A stretch of DNA of 9,373 bases from Candidatus Cloacimonadota bacterium (GCA_030596265.1 JAUVKM010000062.1:1-9373); one strand, 5' to 3'. Counted from the first letter of the stretch, positions 1 to 6,160 are shown. A program made the numbers and translations. Notes: generated by a model not told the origin, from the letters alone.

Positions 1-1
1 T

Positions 2-631
2 CCAAATGTTTTAGCTGAAGAAGTTATCGAAGAAACAAACAGACGCTACCTCGATATTCACCAGCGAATTACGGGAGAAAAACTTAATTATGATTTCAAT
101 GAAGATATATATGATAGAGTTAAAAGGAATCTAATCTCAGAAGGATTGATTAAGGATGGTTATGTAATCATCATCATGGGATCACCAATGGATCTTCCGC
201 ATTGTGAGAAGATCAAAGCAGTTTTGAATAAATATGATATTTACGTTGATATGAGAGTTACTTCTGCTCACAAGAATGGTGAAAGGATTGGCGGAATTAC
301 TGATGTTTACAATAATTCGTTTGAACCTGGTTGTGTAATTGCAGTTGCAGGAAGATCAAATGGACTGGGTGGTGCTCTGGCTGCTAATCTGGCAATTCCA
401 CTTATCAATTGTCCTCCCTTCAAAGATAAAGTGGATATGATGGTTAATATAAATTCTTCTTTGGTAATGCCATCCAAGACTCCTGCCTCCACAGTGATAG
501 ATGTGAGTTCTGCTGCTCTCGCTGCTCTGCGTAGTTTGAATCTTCAAAGATTGAAAACGGTTTTCAGAAATGAAATTCAGGAAGTGAAAGAATCTCTTAT
601 TAAAGCAGATGATGAGATAAGGAATAGTTAA
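2..631 (+). CDS. purCE: Bifunctional SAICAR synthetase / class II AIR carboxylase fusion (5' truncated)
   Basis: The frame is open from the window edge to a TAA, giving 209 visible residues; the start lies upstream. Visible residues 10-47 look like the C-terminal end of the longer, Bacteroidetes-type PurC (RRYLDIHQRITGE, then a DIYDRVKRNL helix). From about residue 52 a complete PurE domain follows after almost no linker. It carries MGSPMDLPHCEKI, RVTSAHK and AGRSNGLGG. Lys after SAH and the GRSN loop are class II marks, as in the C-terminal half of animal PAICS; class I PurE has SAHR and a different loop. The expected cytosolic reactions are AIR + CO2 to CAIR, then CAIR + Asp + ATP to SAICAR, with no PurK needed. 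A separate PurE starting at the TTG at 146 is less likely: 'agaagg' lies only one base upstream of it and the first in-frame ATG (178) is inside the first beta strand. PurC active-site residues are off-window. Confidence 0.93.
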   Translation, partial: PNVLAEEVIEETNRRYLDIHQRITGEKLNYDFNEDIYDRVKRNLISEGLIKDGYVIIIMGSPMDLPHCEKIKAVLNKYDIYVDMRVTSAHKNGERIGGITDVYNNSFEPGCVIAVAGRSNGLGGALAANLAIPLINCPPFKDKVDMMVNINSSLVMPSKTPASTVIDVSSAALAALRSLNLQRLKTVFRNEIQEVKESLIKADDEIRNS

Positions 632-633
632 AT

Positions 634-665
634 CGGAAAGAACGCTAAGGCGCAAAGGTGAAAAA
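634..665 (+). repeat. Left arm of the GxxExxY cassette
   Basis: Begins cggaaagaacgctaagg and ends in an A-run. It starts two bases after the purCE stop codon. The same family of sequence recurs at 4049-4084, where both copies begin cggaaag and contain cgcaaag. The AAAGGTG within it (about 654-660) could serve as ribosome binding site for the GxxExxY gene starting at 671. Confidence 0.6.
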
Positions 666-670
666 TTGTA

Positions 671-1057
671 ATGAAAAGGGAACAGCTGGAAGCGATTGGA
701 AAACAAATAGTTGATGCTGCATTTCAAGTACATAAAGAACTTGGACCTGGATTACTAGAATCAGCTTATGAAAGATGTATGGTAGTTGAGATTATTGAAA
801 GAGGATTGAATGTAGAGAGGCAAGTTAAACTTCCGATCATTTATAAAGGAAAAATTATTGATGGTGGTTATCGACTTGATTTAGTTGTCGAAAATGAAAT
901 CATAATTGAACTTAAAACTGTTGATCACATTCTTCCTGTTCATGAAGCTCAATTGATATCATATTTGAAGCTTTCAGGCAAAAGGCTTGGATATCTAATC
1001 AATTTCAAGGTTGATTTAATTAAAAATGGCTTAAACAGAAAAGTGAATAAACTTTAA
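671..1057 (+). CDS. GxxExxY-family protein (PD-(D/E)XK-like fold)
   Basis: A complete 128-residue gene, the usual size for this family. The naming motif is seen as GPGLLESAYE (residues 25-34), near the end of an N-terminal helix pair. A nuclease-like core follows: YRLDLVVE, then IIIELK, giving Asp70, Glu80 and Lys82 in the D-(x)n-E-x-K arrangement of PD-(D/E)XK enzymes. QLISYLK (94-100) and LGYLINF (106-112) complete the conserved block. The family's biochemical role is not established. The fold suggests nucleic-acid cleavage or binding, but that is inferred. The ATG at 671 is preceded by AAAGGTG about 10 bases upstream. The gene sits 39 nt after purCE and 44 nt before purD, inside its own repeat arms, so it is best seen as an accessory insertion carried by the purine transcript and not as a purine enzyme. 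Confidence 0.88.
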   Translation: MKREQLEAIGKQIVDAAFQVHKELGPGLLESAYERCMVVEIIERGLNVERQVKLPIIYKGKIIDGGYRLDLVVENEIIIELKTVDHILPVHEAQLISYLKLSGKRLGYLINFKVDLIKNGLNRKVNKL

Positions 1058-1095
1058 CTTGGCGTCTTAGCGTACTTAGCGGTGAGAAAAAGAGG
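1054..1095 (+). repeat. Right arm of the GxxExxY cassette; ends in the purD ribosome binding site
   Basis: Overlaps the GxxExxY stop codon and ends in aagagg, six bases before the purD ATG. The first 32 bases match 4281-4312 at 30 positions (differences at positions 8 and 12), and both copies continue into an A-rich stretch ending in agagg. The inner part is the inverted partner of the left arm. Confidence 0.75.
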
Positions 1096-1101
1096 TTTGA
1101 A

Positions 1102-2364
1102 ATGAATATTGCTGTAATTGGTTCAGGTGGCAGGGAACATGCTATTGTCTGGAAATTATCACAAAGTAAATTAGCTGATGAAGTTTTTGTTCTGCCAGGA
1201 AACGGTGGGACGGAAAATAATGTAGATGTTGATATAAATGATTTTGAAATGATACTGAATTTTTGCAGACACAATACGGGTGAACTTATTTTTGTAGGTC
1301 CGGAAGATCCACTTGCAGCAGGTATTGTAGATTATTTTGCTAATACTCCTGTAAAAGTTTTTGGACCGGATAAAGCTGGTGCACAACTAGAAGGCTCAAA
1401 GATCTTTGCAAAACAGTTCATGAAAAAATATGGAGTGGCTACCGGAGCATATCAAGATTTTGGTGGAGTTAAAAATGATTGTTGTCAGCAGTTAATGATT
1501 TTCCCAAAAGATACAATTAAAAAAATGAATGGTAACTGTGTTATCAAGTATGACGGATTAGCCGCAGGAAAAGGTGTATTCGTCTGTTCAACCCAAGAAG
1601 AAGCTCTTGCAGCAATAGACGATATCCATCAGAAATATGGGGAAGATGCATCCTATTTGATCGAAGAGAGATTAGAAGGAGATGAACTCTCAATTCTTGC
1701 TTTCACAGATGGGGAAGAGTATCAATTATTACTTCCATCACAAGATCATAAACAATTGCTGGAAGGTGACAAAGGACCTAACACAGGTGGAATGGGTGCT
1801 TTTTGCCCTGTCCCATTCTATAATGAAGAGCTAAAAGTACAAATTGAAAATGATATAATTAAACCAACGATGAAAGGTATAAAAGCCGAAGGTTTTAACT
1901 ACAAAGGTGTAGTATATTTTGGTTTGATGATCACAAAAAAAGGACCCAAATTATTGGAATACAATGTGCGGCTAGGAGATCCGGAAACTGAGGTTGTTCT
2001 TCCTGCTATGAAAAGTGATCTGCTTGAACTTTTACTTTCATGTTTCAATGGAACTCTAAAAGATTATAAGATGGAATTCAATAAAGGATTTTTTGTTGAT
2101 GTGGTTCTTACATCCGGTGGATATCCAGCAGCTTATAAGAAAGAAATTCCAATTTGTGGAATTGAAAAAAAACAGGAATTGATCTTTCATGCCGGTACCA
2201 AAAAAGAAGATGGAAAAATTGTAACATCCGGCGGACGTGTATTGAATGTTGTTGCCCATGGAAATACGCTTGATGAAGCAATCAATAAAGCATATGAACG
2301 TGTGAATGATTTTTATTTTGAAGATATATACTTCCGAAAAGATATTGGTAGAAGGAAGTCCTGA
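1102..2364 (+). CDS. purD: Phosphoribosylamine-glycine ligase (GAR synthetase)
   Basis: This cytosolic ATP-grasp enzyme joins glycine to 5-phosphoribosylamine to give GAR, the second step of de novo purine synthesis. The 420 residues match the usual length. The N-terminal domain opens with GSGGREHA (7-14) and has GPEDPL (66-71). The ATP-grasp region has KYDGLAAGKGV (149-159), GPNTGGMGAF (225-234) and the metal/ATP-binding YNVRLGDPETE (287-297). The C-terminal domain shows TSGGRVLNVVA (375-385), and the typical FRKDIG ends the protein. Residues about 124-145 (with two adjacent cysteines and LMIFPKDTIKK) look slightly longer than in common PurDs. The ATG follows aagagg by 6 nt, and that site is part of the right repeat arm. 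The gene lies 22 nt before the KamA-like gene and clearly shares its transcript. Confidence 0.97.
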   Translation: MNIAVIGSGGREHAIVWKLSQSKLADEVFVLPGNGGTENNVDVDINDFEMILNFCRHNTGELIFVGPEDPLAAGIVDYFANTPVKVFGPDKAGAQLEGSKIFAKQFMKKYGVATGAYQDFGGVKNDCCQQLMIFPKDTIKKMNGNCVIKYDGLAAGKGVFVCSTQEEALAAIDDIHQKYGEDASYLIEERLEGDELSILAFTDGEEYQLLLPSQDHKQLLEGDKGPNTGGMGAFCPVPFYNEELKVQIENDIIKPTMKGIKAEGFNYKGVVYFGLMITKKGPKLLEYNVRLGDPETEVVLPAMKSDLLELLLSCFNGTLKDYKMEFNKGFFVDVVLTSGGYPAAYKKEIPICGIEKKQELIFHAGTKKEDGKIVTSGGRVLNVVAHGNTLDEAINKAYERVNDFYFEDIYFRKDIGRRKS

Positions 2365-2372
2365 ATCTTATT

Positions 2373-2377
2373 GGAGG
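2373..2377 (+). promoter_or_regulatory. Ribosome binding site that fixes the start of the KamA-like gene
   Basis: GGAGG lies 9 nt before the ATG at 2387. This favours a start after the purD stop codon over the ATG at 2306, which would overlap purD by 59 nt and add 27 residues that do not resemble the family. Confidence 0.75.
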
Positions 2378-2386
2378 AAAAACTTT

Positions 2387-3484
2387 ATGTGGAGAAATGA
2401 ACTTAAAACGAATATAACAACTGTAGATGAGTTAAAGAAGTATGTTCGTTTGACTAAAGTTGAAGAGAATCAATTTAAGAAAATCGTTAAGTATCATCCG
2501 ATGAATATAACAAAACATTATCTCTCCTTGATTGATTTTGACGATCCTGATGACCCAATAAAAAAAATGGTGGTTCCTTCTTTGGAAGAGATGAATCTAT
2601 CCGGTTCTTACGATACAAGCGATGAAAAATCGAGTACAAAATTTTTAGGATTACAACATAAATATCCTCAAACTGCTTTAGTTCTTTCAACGAATAAATG
2701 TGCAAGTTACTGTCGCTTTTGTTTTCGTAAAAGATTAGTTGGAATATCTTCTCGAGAAGTTATTGAGAATTTTAAACATGCAACAGATTATATTCAGCAG
2801 CATGAAGAGATTAATAATGTTCTTATCACTGGGGGAGACCCTCTTATGTTGGATACAAAAGTGATCCGTGAATTTCTGGAAGAACTGGAAAACATCCAAC
2901 ATATTGATTTTATCAGGTTCGGAACAAAAGTTCCAGTGTTTCTACCGAATAGAATTCTAAAAGATGAGGAATTATTAAAATTATTTCAAAAATATACAAA
3001 GTATAAAAAGCAGATATACTTGGTTATACAGATTGATCATCCGAGGGAGATCACGACTGAACTAAAAAGAGCAGTGAAAAAATTACTTAGGTCAGGTGTG
3101 ATTATAAATAACCAGACCGTTTTATTGAAAGGTGTAAATGATGATCCGAAAGTTCTCTCAAATCTACAGAAGAAATTGGTTTCTATTGGGATAAATCCTT
3201 ATTATGTTTTCCAATGCCGACCTGTAAAAAGGGTAAAGCGCAACTTCCAGTTATCACTTTTCAAAGGCTTGAAGATTGTTGAAGAAGCCAAGACAATGAT
3301 GAGTGGTCACGGAAAAAGATTTAAATATATAATGTCGCATAAAACCGGAAAAATTGAAATTATTGGAATTATGGATGATGAAATATATTTCAAATATCAT
3401 CAGGCAAAAGATCCCAAAAATTATGGTAAATTTTTCAAAAGAAAATTAATTAAAACAGCCGGCTGGCTAGATGAACTAACATAA
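2387..3484 (+). CDS. KamA-family radical SAM protein, probable PLP-dependent aminomutase of unknown substrate
   Basis: 365 residues from the GGAGG-preceded ATG. The radical SAM cluster motif CASYCRFC gives Cys105, Cys109 and Cys112 (CxxxCxxC), followed by FRKR. Further family marks are ITGGDPL (147-153), IRFGTKVPV (176-184), QTVLLKGVND (243-252) and NPYYVFQC (270-277). Lysine 2,3-aminomutase binds PLP through a Lys in a PGGGGK segment; here the equivalent stretch reads SHKTGKIEI, leaving Lys322 as the likely PLP lysine. The two Asp residues that hold the lysine side chain in clostridial KamA (about D293 and D330) appear replaced by Arg278 and by Met316/Ser317, so lysine is unlikely to be the substrate. 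The N-terminal region is shorter than in KamA. EpmB, which modifies EF-P, is a relative, but no EF-P gene is nearby. The gene sits between purD and purN, 1 nt before purN, so translational coupling is likely. Family certain, reaction unknown. Confidence 0.85.
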   Translation: MWRNELKTNITTVDELKKYVRLTKVEENQFKKIVKYHPMNITKHYLSLIDFDDPDDPIKKMVVPSLEEMNLSGSYDTSDEKSSTKFLGLQHKYPQTALVLSTNKCASYCRFCFRKRLVGISSREVIENFKHATDYIQQHEEINNVLITGGDPLMLDTKVIREFLEELENIQHIDFIRFGTKVPVFLPNRILKDEELLKLFQKYTKYKKQIYLVIQIDHPREITTELKRAVKKLLRSGVIINNQTVLLKGVNDDPKVLSNLQKKLVSIGINPYYVFQCRPVKRVKRNFQLSLFKGLKIVEEAKTMMSGHGKRFKYIMSHKTGKIEIIGIMDDEIYFKYHQAKDPKNYGKFFKRKLIKTAGWLDELT

Positions 3485-3485
3485 T

Positions 3486-4088
3486 ATGAGAAAAATAGTA
3501 ATACTCATTTCTGGACGCGGGAGTAATATGCAGGCAATTATCAGGAATACTCAATCTGGTATTTTGAAGGATATTTGCACAATTCAATCTGTGTTTTCTA
3601 ATATTGAGGATGTAGCTGGATTGCAAAAAGCATCAGGATTTGACATTCCAACTCACGTGATAGTTTCCAAAGGAAAGAAAAGAAAAACCTACAATACAAT
3701 GCTATTGGATTGGTTGAGAAAAGAAAATCCAGATTTCATCGTTCTGGCAGGTTATATGAAGATTCTTTCACCAGAGATCATTAAGCAGTTTCCAAAAAAA
3801 ATCATCAATATTCATCCTGCTGACACATCACAACATCAAGGATTACATGGTTACGATTGGGCATTTGAGAATAAACTGAAAACTACAAAAGTTACAGTTC
3901 ATTATGTGGATGAAGGACTTGATACAGGTGAAGTTATTGGTAAGAAAGTTGTAAATATTTCTGATTGCAAAACTATAGAAGAAGTTGAGCAAAAGGGTTT
4001 GAAAGTTGAGTATCAGTTTTATAGTGAGTGTTTAAGAAGAATTCTAACCGGAAAGAGCGGAAAGACGCAAAGTAGGGGAAAAAACTGA
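3486..4088 (+). CDS. purN: Phosphoribosylglycinamide formyltransferase (GAR transformylase)
   Basis: Transfers a formyl group from 10-formyl-tetrahydrofolate to GAR, giving FGAR, in the cytosol. The phosphate-binding ISGRGSNMQAI is at 8-18, LAGYMKILSP at 87-96, and the catalytic triad matches E. coli N106/H108/D144 at a constant offset: Asn108, His110, Asp146 (in NIHP and in VDEGLDTG). The loop usually read SLLPKYPG is ADTSQHQG here (112-119), which marks a divergent subgroup. The gene is 1 nt after the KamA-like gene with no strong binding site of its own, so coupled translation is likely. The last residues, roughly from LTGKSGK to the end (187-200), are encoded by the left arm of the repeat element that follows (from about 4049). 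The native C-terminus has probably been replaced by repeat-coded sequence, ending in its TGA. Confidence 0.93.
   Translation: MRKIVILISGRGSNMQAIIRNTQSGILKDICTIQSVFSNIEDVAGLQKASGFDIPTHVIVSKGKKRKTYNTMLLDWLRKENPDFIVLAGYMKILSPEIIKQFPKKIINIHPADTSQHQGLHGYDWAFENKLKTTKVTVHYVDEGLDTGEVIGKKVVNISDCKTIEEVEQKGLKVEYQFYSECLRRILTGKSGKTQSRGKN
4049..4084 (+). repeat. Left arm of the composite element, overlapping the 3' end of purN
   Basis: Related to 634-665: both begin cggaaag, contain cgcaaag and end in an A-run. It is read in frame as the last residues of PurN, and the stop codon at 4086-4088 follows at once. Confidence 0.5.
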
Positions 4089-4117
4089 ATATCCAATATC
4101 GAACAAGGAATATCCAA
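4087..4117 (+). repeat. Short direct repeat 'gaatatccaa'
   Basis: Two exact copies of gaatatccaa at 4087-4096 and 4108-4117, 21 nt apart, with atcgaacaagg between them. Blocks like this ('aatatccaatatcgaacaagg') are familiar as dispersed repeats in AT-rich environmental genomes; that statement is from general familiarity. Confidence 0.6.
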
Positions 4118-4136
4118 GGATGAAGGGAACAGAAAC

Positions 4137-4260
4137 TGTCATCCTGAGTTTGGCTTTAGCCAAGTATCGAAGGATAGTGAATAGAAATGAATTTTTAGAC
4201 ACTTCGATACGTCACGAAGCCTGTTCTGAGCTTGACGAAGAGTTCCTACTCAGTGTGACA
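4137..4260. repeat. REP/MITE-like palindromic element, tgtca...tgaca ends
   Basis: Starts tgtcatcctgag (4137-4148) and ends ctcagtgtgaca (4249-4260); the ends are inverted copies apart from two central bases. Inside are a second inverted pair, gtatcgaag (4164-4172) with cttcgatac (4202-4210), and a small hairpin, ttggc-ttta-gccaa (4150-4163). The 124-nt unit could fold into a long branched stem. Such 'tcatcctgag...' units are commonly seen as dispersed repeats between genes. It might also hinder transcription from purN into guaA. Confidence 0.7.
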
Positions 4261-4280
4261 AGTGATTATGTTTTATTAAA

Positions 4281-4323
4281 TTAACTTAGCGCCTTAGCGT
4301 ACTTAGCGGTGAATAGAAAGAGG
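4281..4323 (+). repeat. Right arm of the composite element; ends in the guaA ribosome binding site
   Basis: ttaacttagcgccttagcg opens the arm and 30 of its first 32 bases equal those at 1054-1085. It ends in aaagagg, four bases before the guaA ATG, just as the other copy ends in aagagg before purD. Confidence 0.75.
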
Positions 4324-4327
4324 ACAT

Positions 4328-6109
4328 ATGAAGAAAATTGCAATTATTGATTTTGGTGGGCAATACACACATTTAATTGCCCGTCGCATCCGTAACTTGG
4401 GAGTTTACAGCGAAATATACCACCCTGAAGAATTTACTGTTAATGAGGACATTATCGGGATGATCTTTTCCGGTGGACCGCAATCTGTAAATGCCGAAGA
4501 TGCTTATCGCATCAATATTAGTATTGAAAATATTAAGATTCCAATCTTGGGAATTTGTTACGGACATCAGATACTGGCTTCAATGCTGGGTGGAACAATT
4601 GAAGGCGGAGAAAACAAGGAATATGGGTTTACCAATATTTCCTGTGAAAAGGATTCATTGCTTTTTGCTGGATTAGATTCCAATCAATCAGTCTGGATGA
4701 GTCATGGTGATCATGTCTCAGTTTTGCCTGATTCCTGCCGAATTACAGCTTCTTCAGATTCAATTCGAATTGCTTCCTTCGAATCTCTTGATCAAAAGTT
4801 TTTTGGAGTGCAATTCCATCCTGAAGTTACACATACTAAAAATGGTTTGAAGATGCTGGATAGATTTATTTCAGTTTGTACAAAACATCGTACTTGGAAT
4901 CCGCATGATTTTAAAGAATCACTCATTCAGCAGATAAAGAATGAAGCCAAGGGTAGAAAGTTAGTTCTGCTTCTTTCTGGAGGAGTAGATTCACTGGTTG
5001 CTCTAGAATTATGTATTCAGGCACTGGGAAATGAAAATGTTTATTCCATTCATGTTGATACTGGATTTATGCGGCATAATGAATCGTCAGAGATCATGGA
5101 ACATTTCGATAAATTTGGTTTTAAGAACATTAAGATCATTAATGCTGAGTCTCAATATTTGCAGGAATTAGATGGTGTGGTAGATCCGGAAGCCAAACGA
5201 CTGATCATTGGTAAATTATTTGTGGATATTGCTAATAAGGAACTTGCTGAATTGGAAGAACAGGAAGAATTGATGCTGGTTCAAGGCACGATCTATCCAG
5301 ACACTATCGAAAGTGGTTCCACTGACAAAGCTGCCAAAATTAAAACTCACCATAACCGTGTGAGTGAAATTGAAAAGTTGATTGAAGAAGGCAAAATTAT
5401 CGAACCGATAAAAGAATTGTATAAAGATGAAGTTCGTAAACTGGGAGATGAATTGGGATTACCACAGAAACTAGTTTACCGTCATCCCTTCCCCGGTCCG
5501 GGTCTGGCAATTCGCGTAATTTGTTCGGATACTGATAAACCTTCCAACGATTATTTAAATGATAATACAAAATTGAATGAGATTCTATCTGAATTTGGTC
5601 TATCTGGAAATATCCTGCCGATCAAAAGCGTCGGAGTGCAAGGAGATTTTCGAACTTACCATCATCCAGCTGTGATTTGGTTCAAAAACCAGAAAAACCC
5701 AGATTGGAAAATATTGAAAACAGGAGCTTCCAAAGCGATAAATAAATTGAAATCTGTTAATAGAATTGTTTTCAGTGGCCAACCAGTAGAATTTAAATTA
5801 GATAAATTGTATATGCAAAAAGATGTACTTGATAAATTGAGAAAAGTTGATGCTGTTCTTCGACAGGAAACTGACCACATAACAAAGATCTGGCAAATGC
5901 CGGTTGTAAGTTTGCCGTTATTTAATGATACAGGGCAAGCATTTGTGATGCGTCCGGTTTGCTCAACCGATGCTATGACAGCCAGCGTGTATGAAATGAA
6001 TTTCGTAGAATTTCAAAGACTTTCAACTTTAATCAAACAGATTAATGGTGTAGGAAATCTGCTTTATGATGTAACTACCAAACCGCCGGGAACAATCGAG
6101 TGGGAGTGA
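4328..6109 (+). CDS. guaA: GMP synthase (glutamine-hydrolysing), long eukaryote-like form
   Basis: Converts XMP, ATP and glutamine to GMP in the cytosol. Class I glutamine amidotransferase domain: about 1-190, with nucleophile Cys77 in GICYGHQ and His164/Glu166 in QFHPE. ATP pyrophosphatase domain: from about 205, with P-loop SGGVDS (217-222), VQGTIYPDTIESG (338-350) and HPFPGPGLAIR (386-396). The protein ends KPPGTIEWE. At 593 residues it exceeds the common bacterial form (about 510-525). The extra length lies in the C-terminal dimerisation part, between IRVIC (395-399) and the end. There, ILPIKSVGVQGDFR (439-452), the VNRIVF segment (about 487-492) and a second copy-like stretch with QMPVVSLPLF resemble human GMPS more than E. 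coli GuaA. The ATG follows aaagagg by 4 nt, a site inside a repeat arm. The gene is 239 nt from purN, so it may have its own promoter, though none is clear. Confidence 0.96.
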   Translation: MKKIAIIDFGGQYTHLIARRIRNLGVYSEIYHPEEFTVNEDIIGMIFSGGPQSVNAEDAYRINISIENIKIPILGICYGHQILASMLGGTIEGGENKEYGFTNISCEKDSLLFAGLDSNQSVWMSHGDHVSVLPDSCRITASSDSIRIASFESLDQKFFGVQFHPEVTHTKNGLKMLDRFISVCTKHRTWNPHDFKESLIQQIKNEAKGRKLVLLLSGGVDSLVALELCIQALGNENVYSIHVDTGFMRHNESSEIMEHFDKFGFKNIKIINAESQYLQELDGVVDPEAKRLIIGKLFVDIANKELAELEEQEELMLVQGTIYPDTIESGSTDKAAKIKTHHNRVSEIEKLIEEGKIIEPIKELYKDEVRKLGDELGLPQKLVYRHPFPGPGLAIRVICSDTDKPSNDYLNDNTKLNEILSEFGLSGNILPIKSVGVQGDFRTYHHPAVIWFKNQKNPDWKILKTGASKAINKLKSVNRIVFSGQPVEFKLDKLYMQKDVLDKLRKVDAVLRQETDHITKIWQMPVVSLPLFNDTGQAFVMRPVCSTDAMTASVYEMNFVEFQRLSTLIKQINGVGNLLYDVTTKPPGTIEWE

Positions 6110-6131
6110 AATAATTAAGAATCAGGGATAA

Positions 6132-6160
6132 GGAATGAGGAATTTCAAATTCCCCATTTC
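6132..6160. terminator. Palindrome between convergent genes, likely two-way terminator
   Basis: A 29-nt near-perfect palindrome centred on 6146: ggaattt at 6139-6145 pairs with aaattcc at 6147-6153, and the outer bases 6132-6137 pair with 6155-6160 (one A-C mismatch at 6138/6154, one G-T pair). It lies between the guaA stop (6109) and the EF-G stop (6174), which are 64 nt apart on opposite strands. The plus-strand exit is T-rich but interrupted, so termination is probable but not proven. Confidence 0.55.

Larger units (their letters stand above)
634..1095. mobile_element. GxxExxY cassette with partly inverted 'cgctaag' arms (putative non-autonomous element)
   Basis: A gene of the GxxExxY family is bracketed by short related arms. 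The left arm (about 634-665) contains acgctaaggcgcaaag at 642-657. The right arm (about 1054-1095) contains cttggcgtcttagcgt at 1058-1073, whose reverse complement matches the left motif at 14 of 16 positions. The arms fill nearly all the noncoding space between purCE and purD. The right arm is almost repeated before guaA at 4281-4323. Arms of this 'cgctaagacgcaaag' type are, from general familiarity, common around GxxExxY genes in many genomes. No transposase is present and I see no clear target-site duplication, so mobility is inferred. The outer limits are approximate. Confidence 0.55.
4049..4323. mobile_element. Composite repeat element between purN and guaA (gene-less relative of the GxxExxY cassette)
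   Basis: The left edge (cggaaagagcgg, then gacgcaaag, 4049-4084) resembles the left arm at 634-665. The right edge (4281-4323) is nearly identical to the right arm at 1054-1095. The interior differs: in place of a GxxExxY gene it has an 'aatatcc' direct-repeat block (4087-4117) and a palindromic 'tgtca...' element (4137-4260). I see no coding region in the noncoding part (4089-4327). It could be a decayed cassette or several short elements that landed in one spot. Confidence 0.5.

Noticed and set aside
146..631. Stand-alone purE starting at TTG 146
   Set aside because: The frame is open to the window edge, the upstream residues look like the PurC C-terminus, and the AG-rich stretch is only one base from the TTG.
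356..733. Minus-strand open frame opposite purE
   Set aside because: It is antisense to a clear purE domain and its translation has no recognisable motif; a shadow frame.
2306..2386. Longer N-terminus of the KamA-like protein beginning at the ATG at 2306
   Set aside because: It would overlap purD by 59 nt, has no ribosome binding site and adds non-family residues; the ATG at 2387 follows GGAGG at good spacing.
4232..4260. TTGACG at 4232-4237 as the -35 box of a guaA promoter
   Set aside because: No -10-like sequence lies 15-19 nt downstream, and the hexamer is part of the palindromic repeat.
4087..4323. CRISPR array
   Set aside because: There are only two short direct copies of one 10-mer, with no regular spacers.
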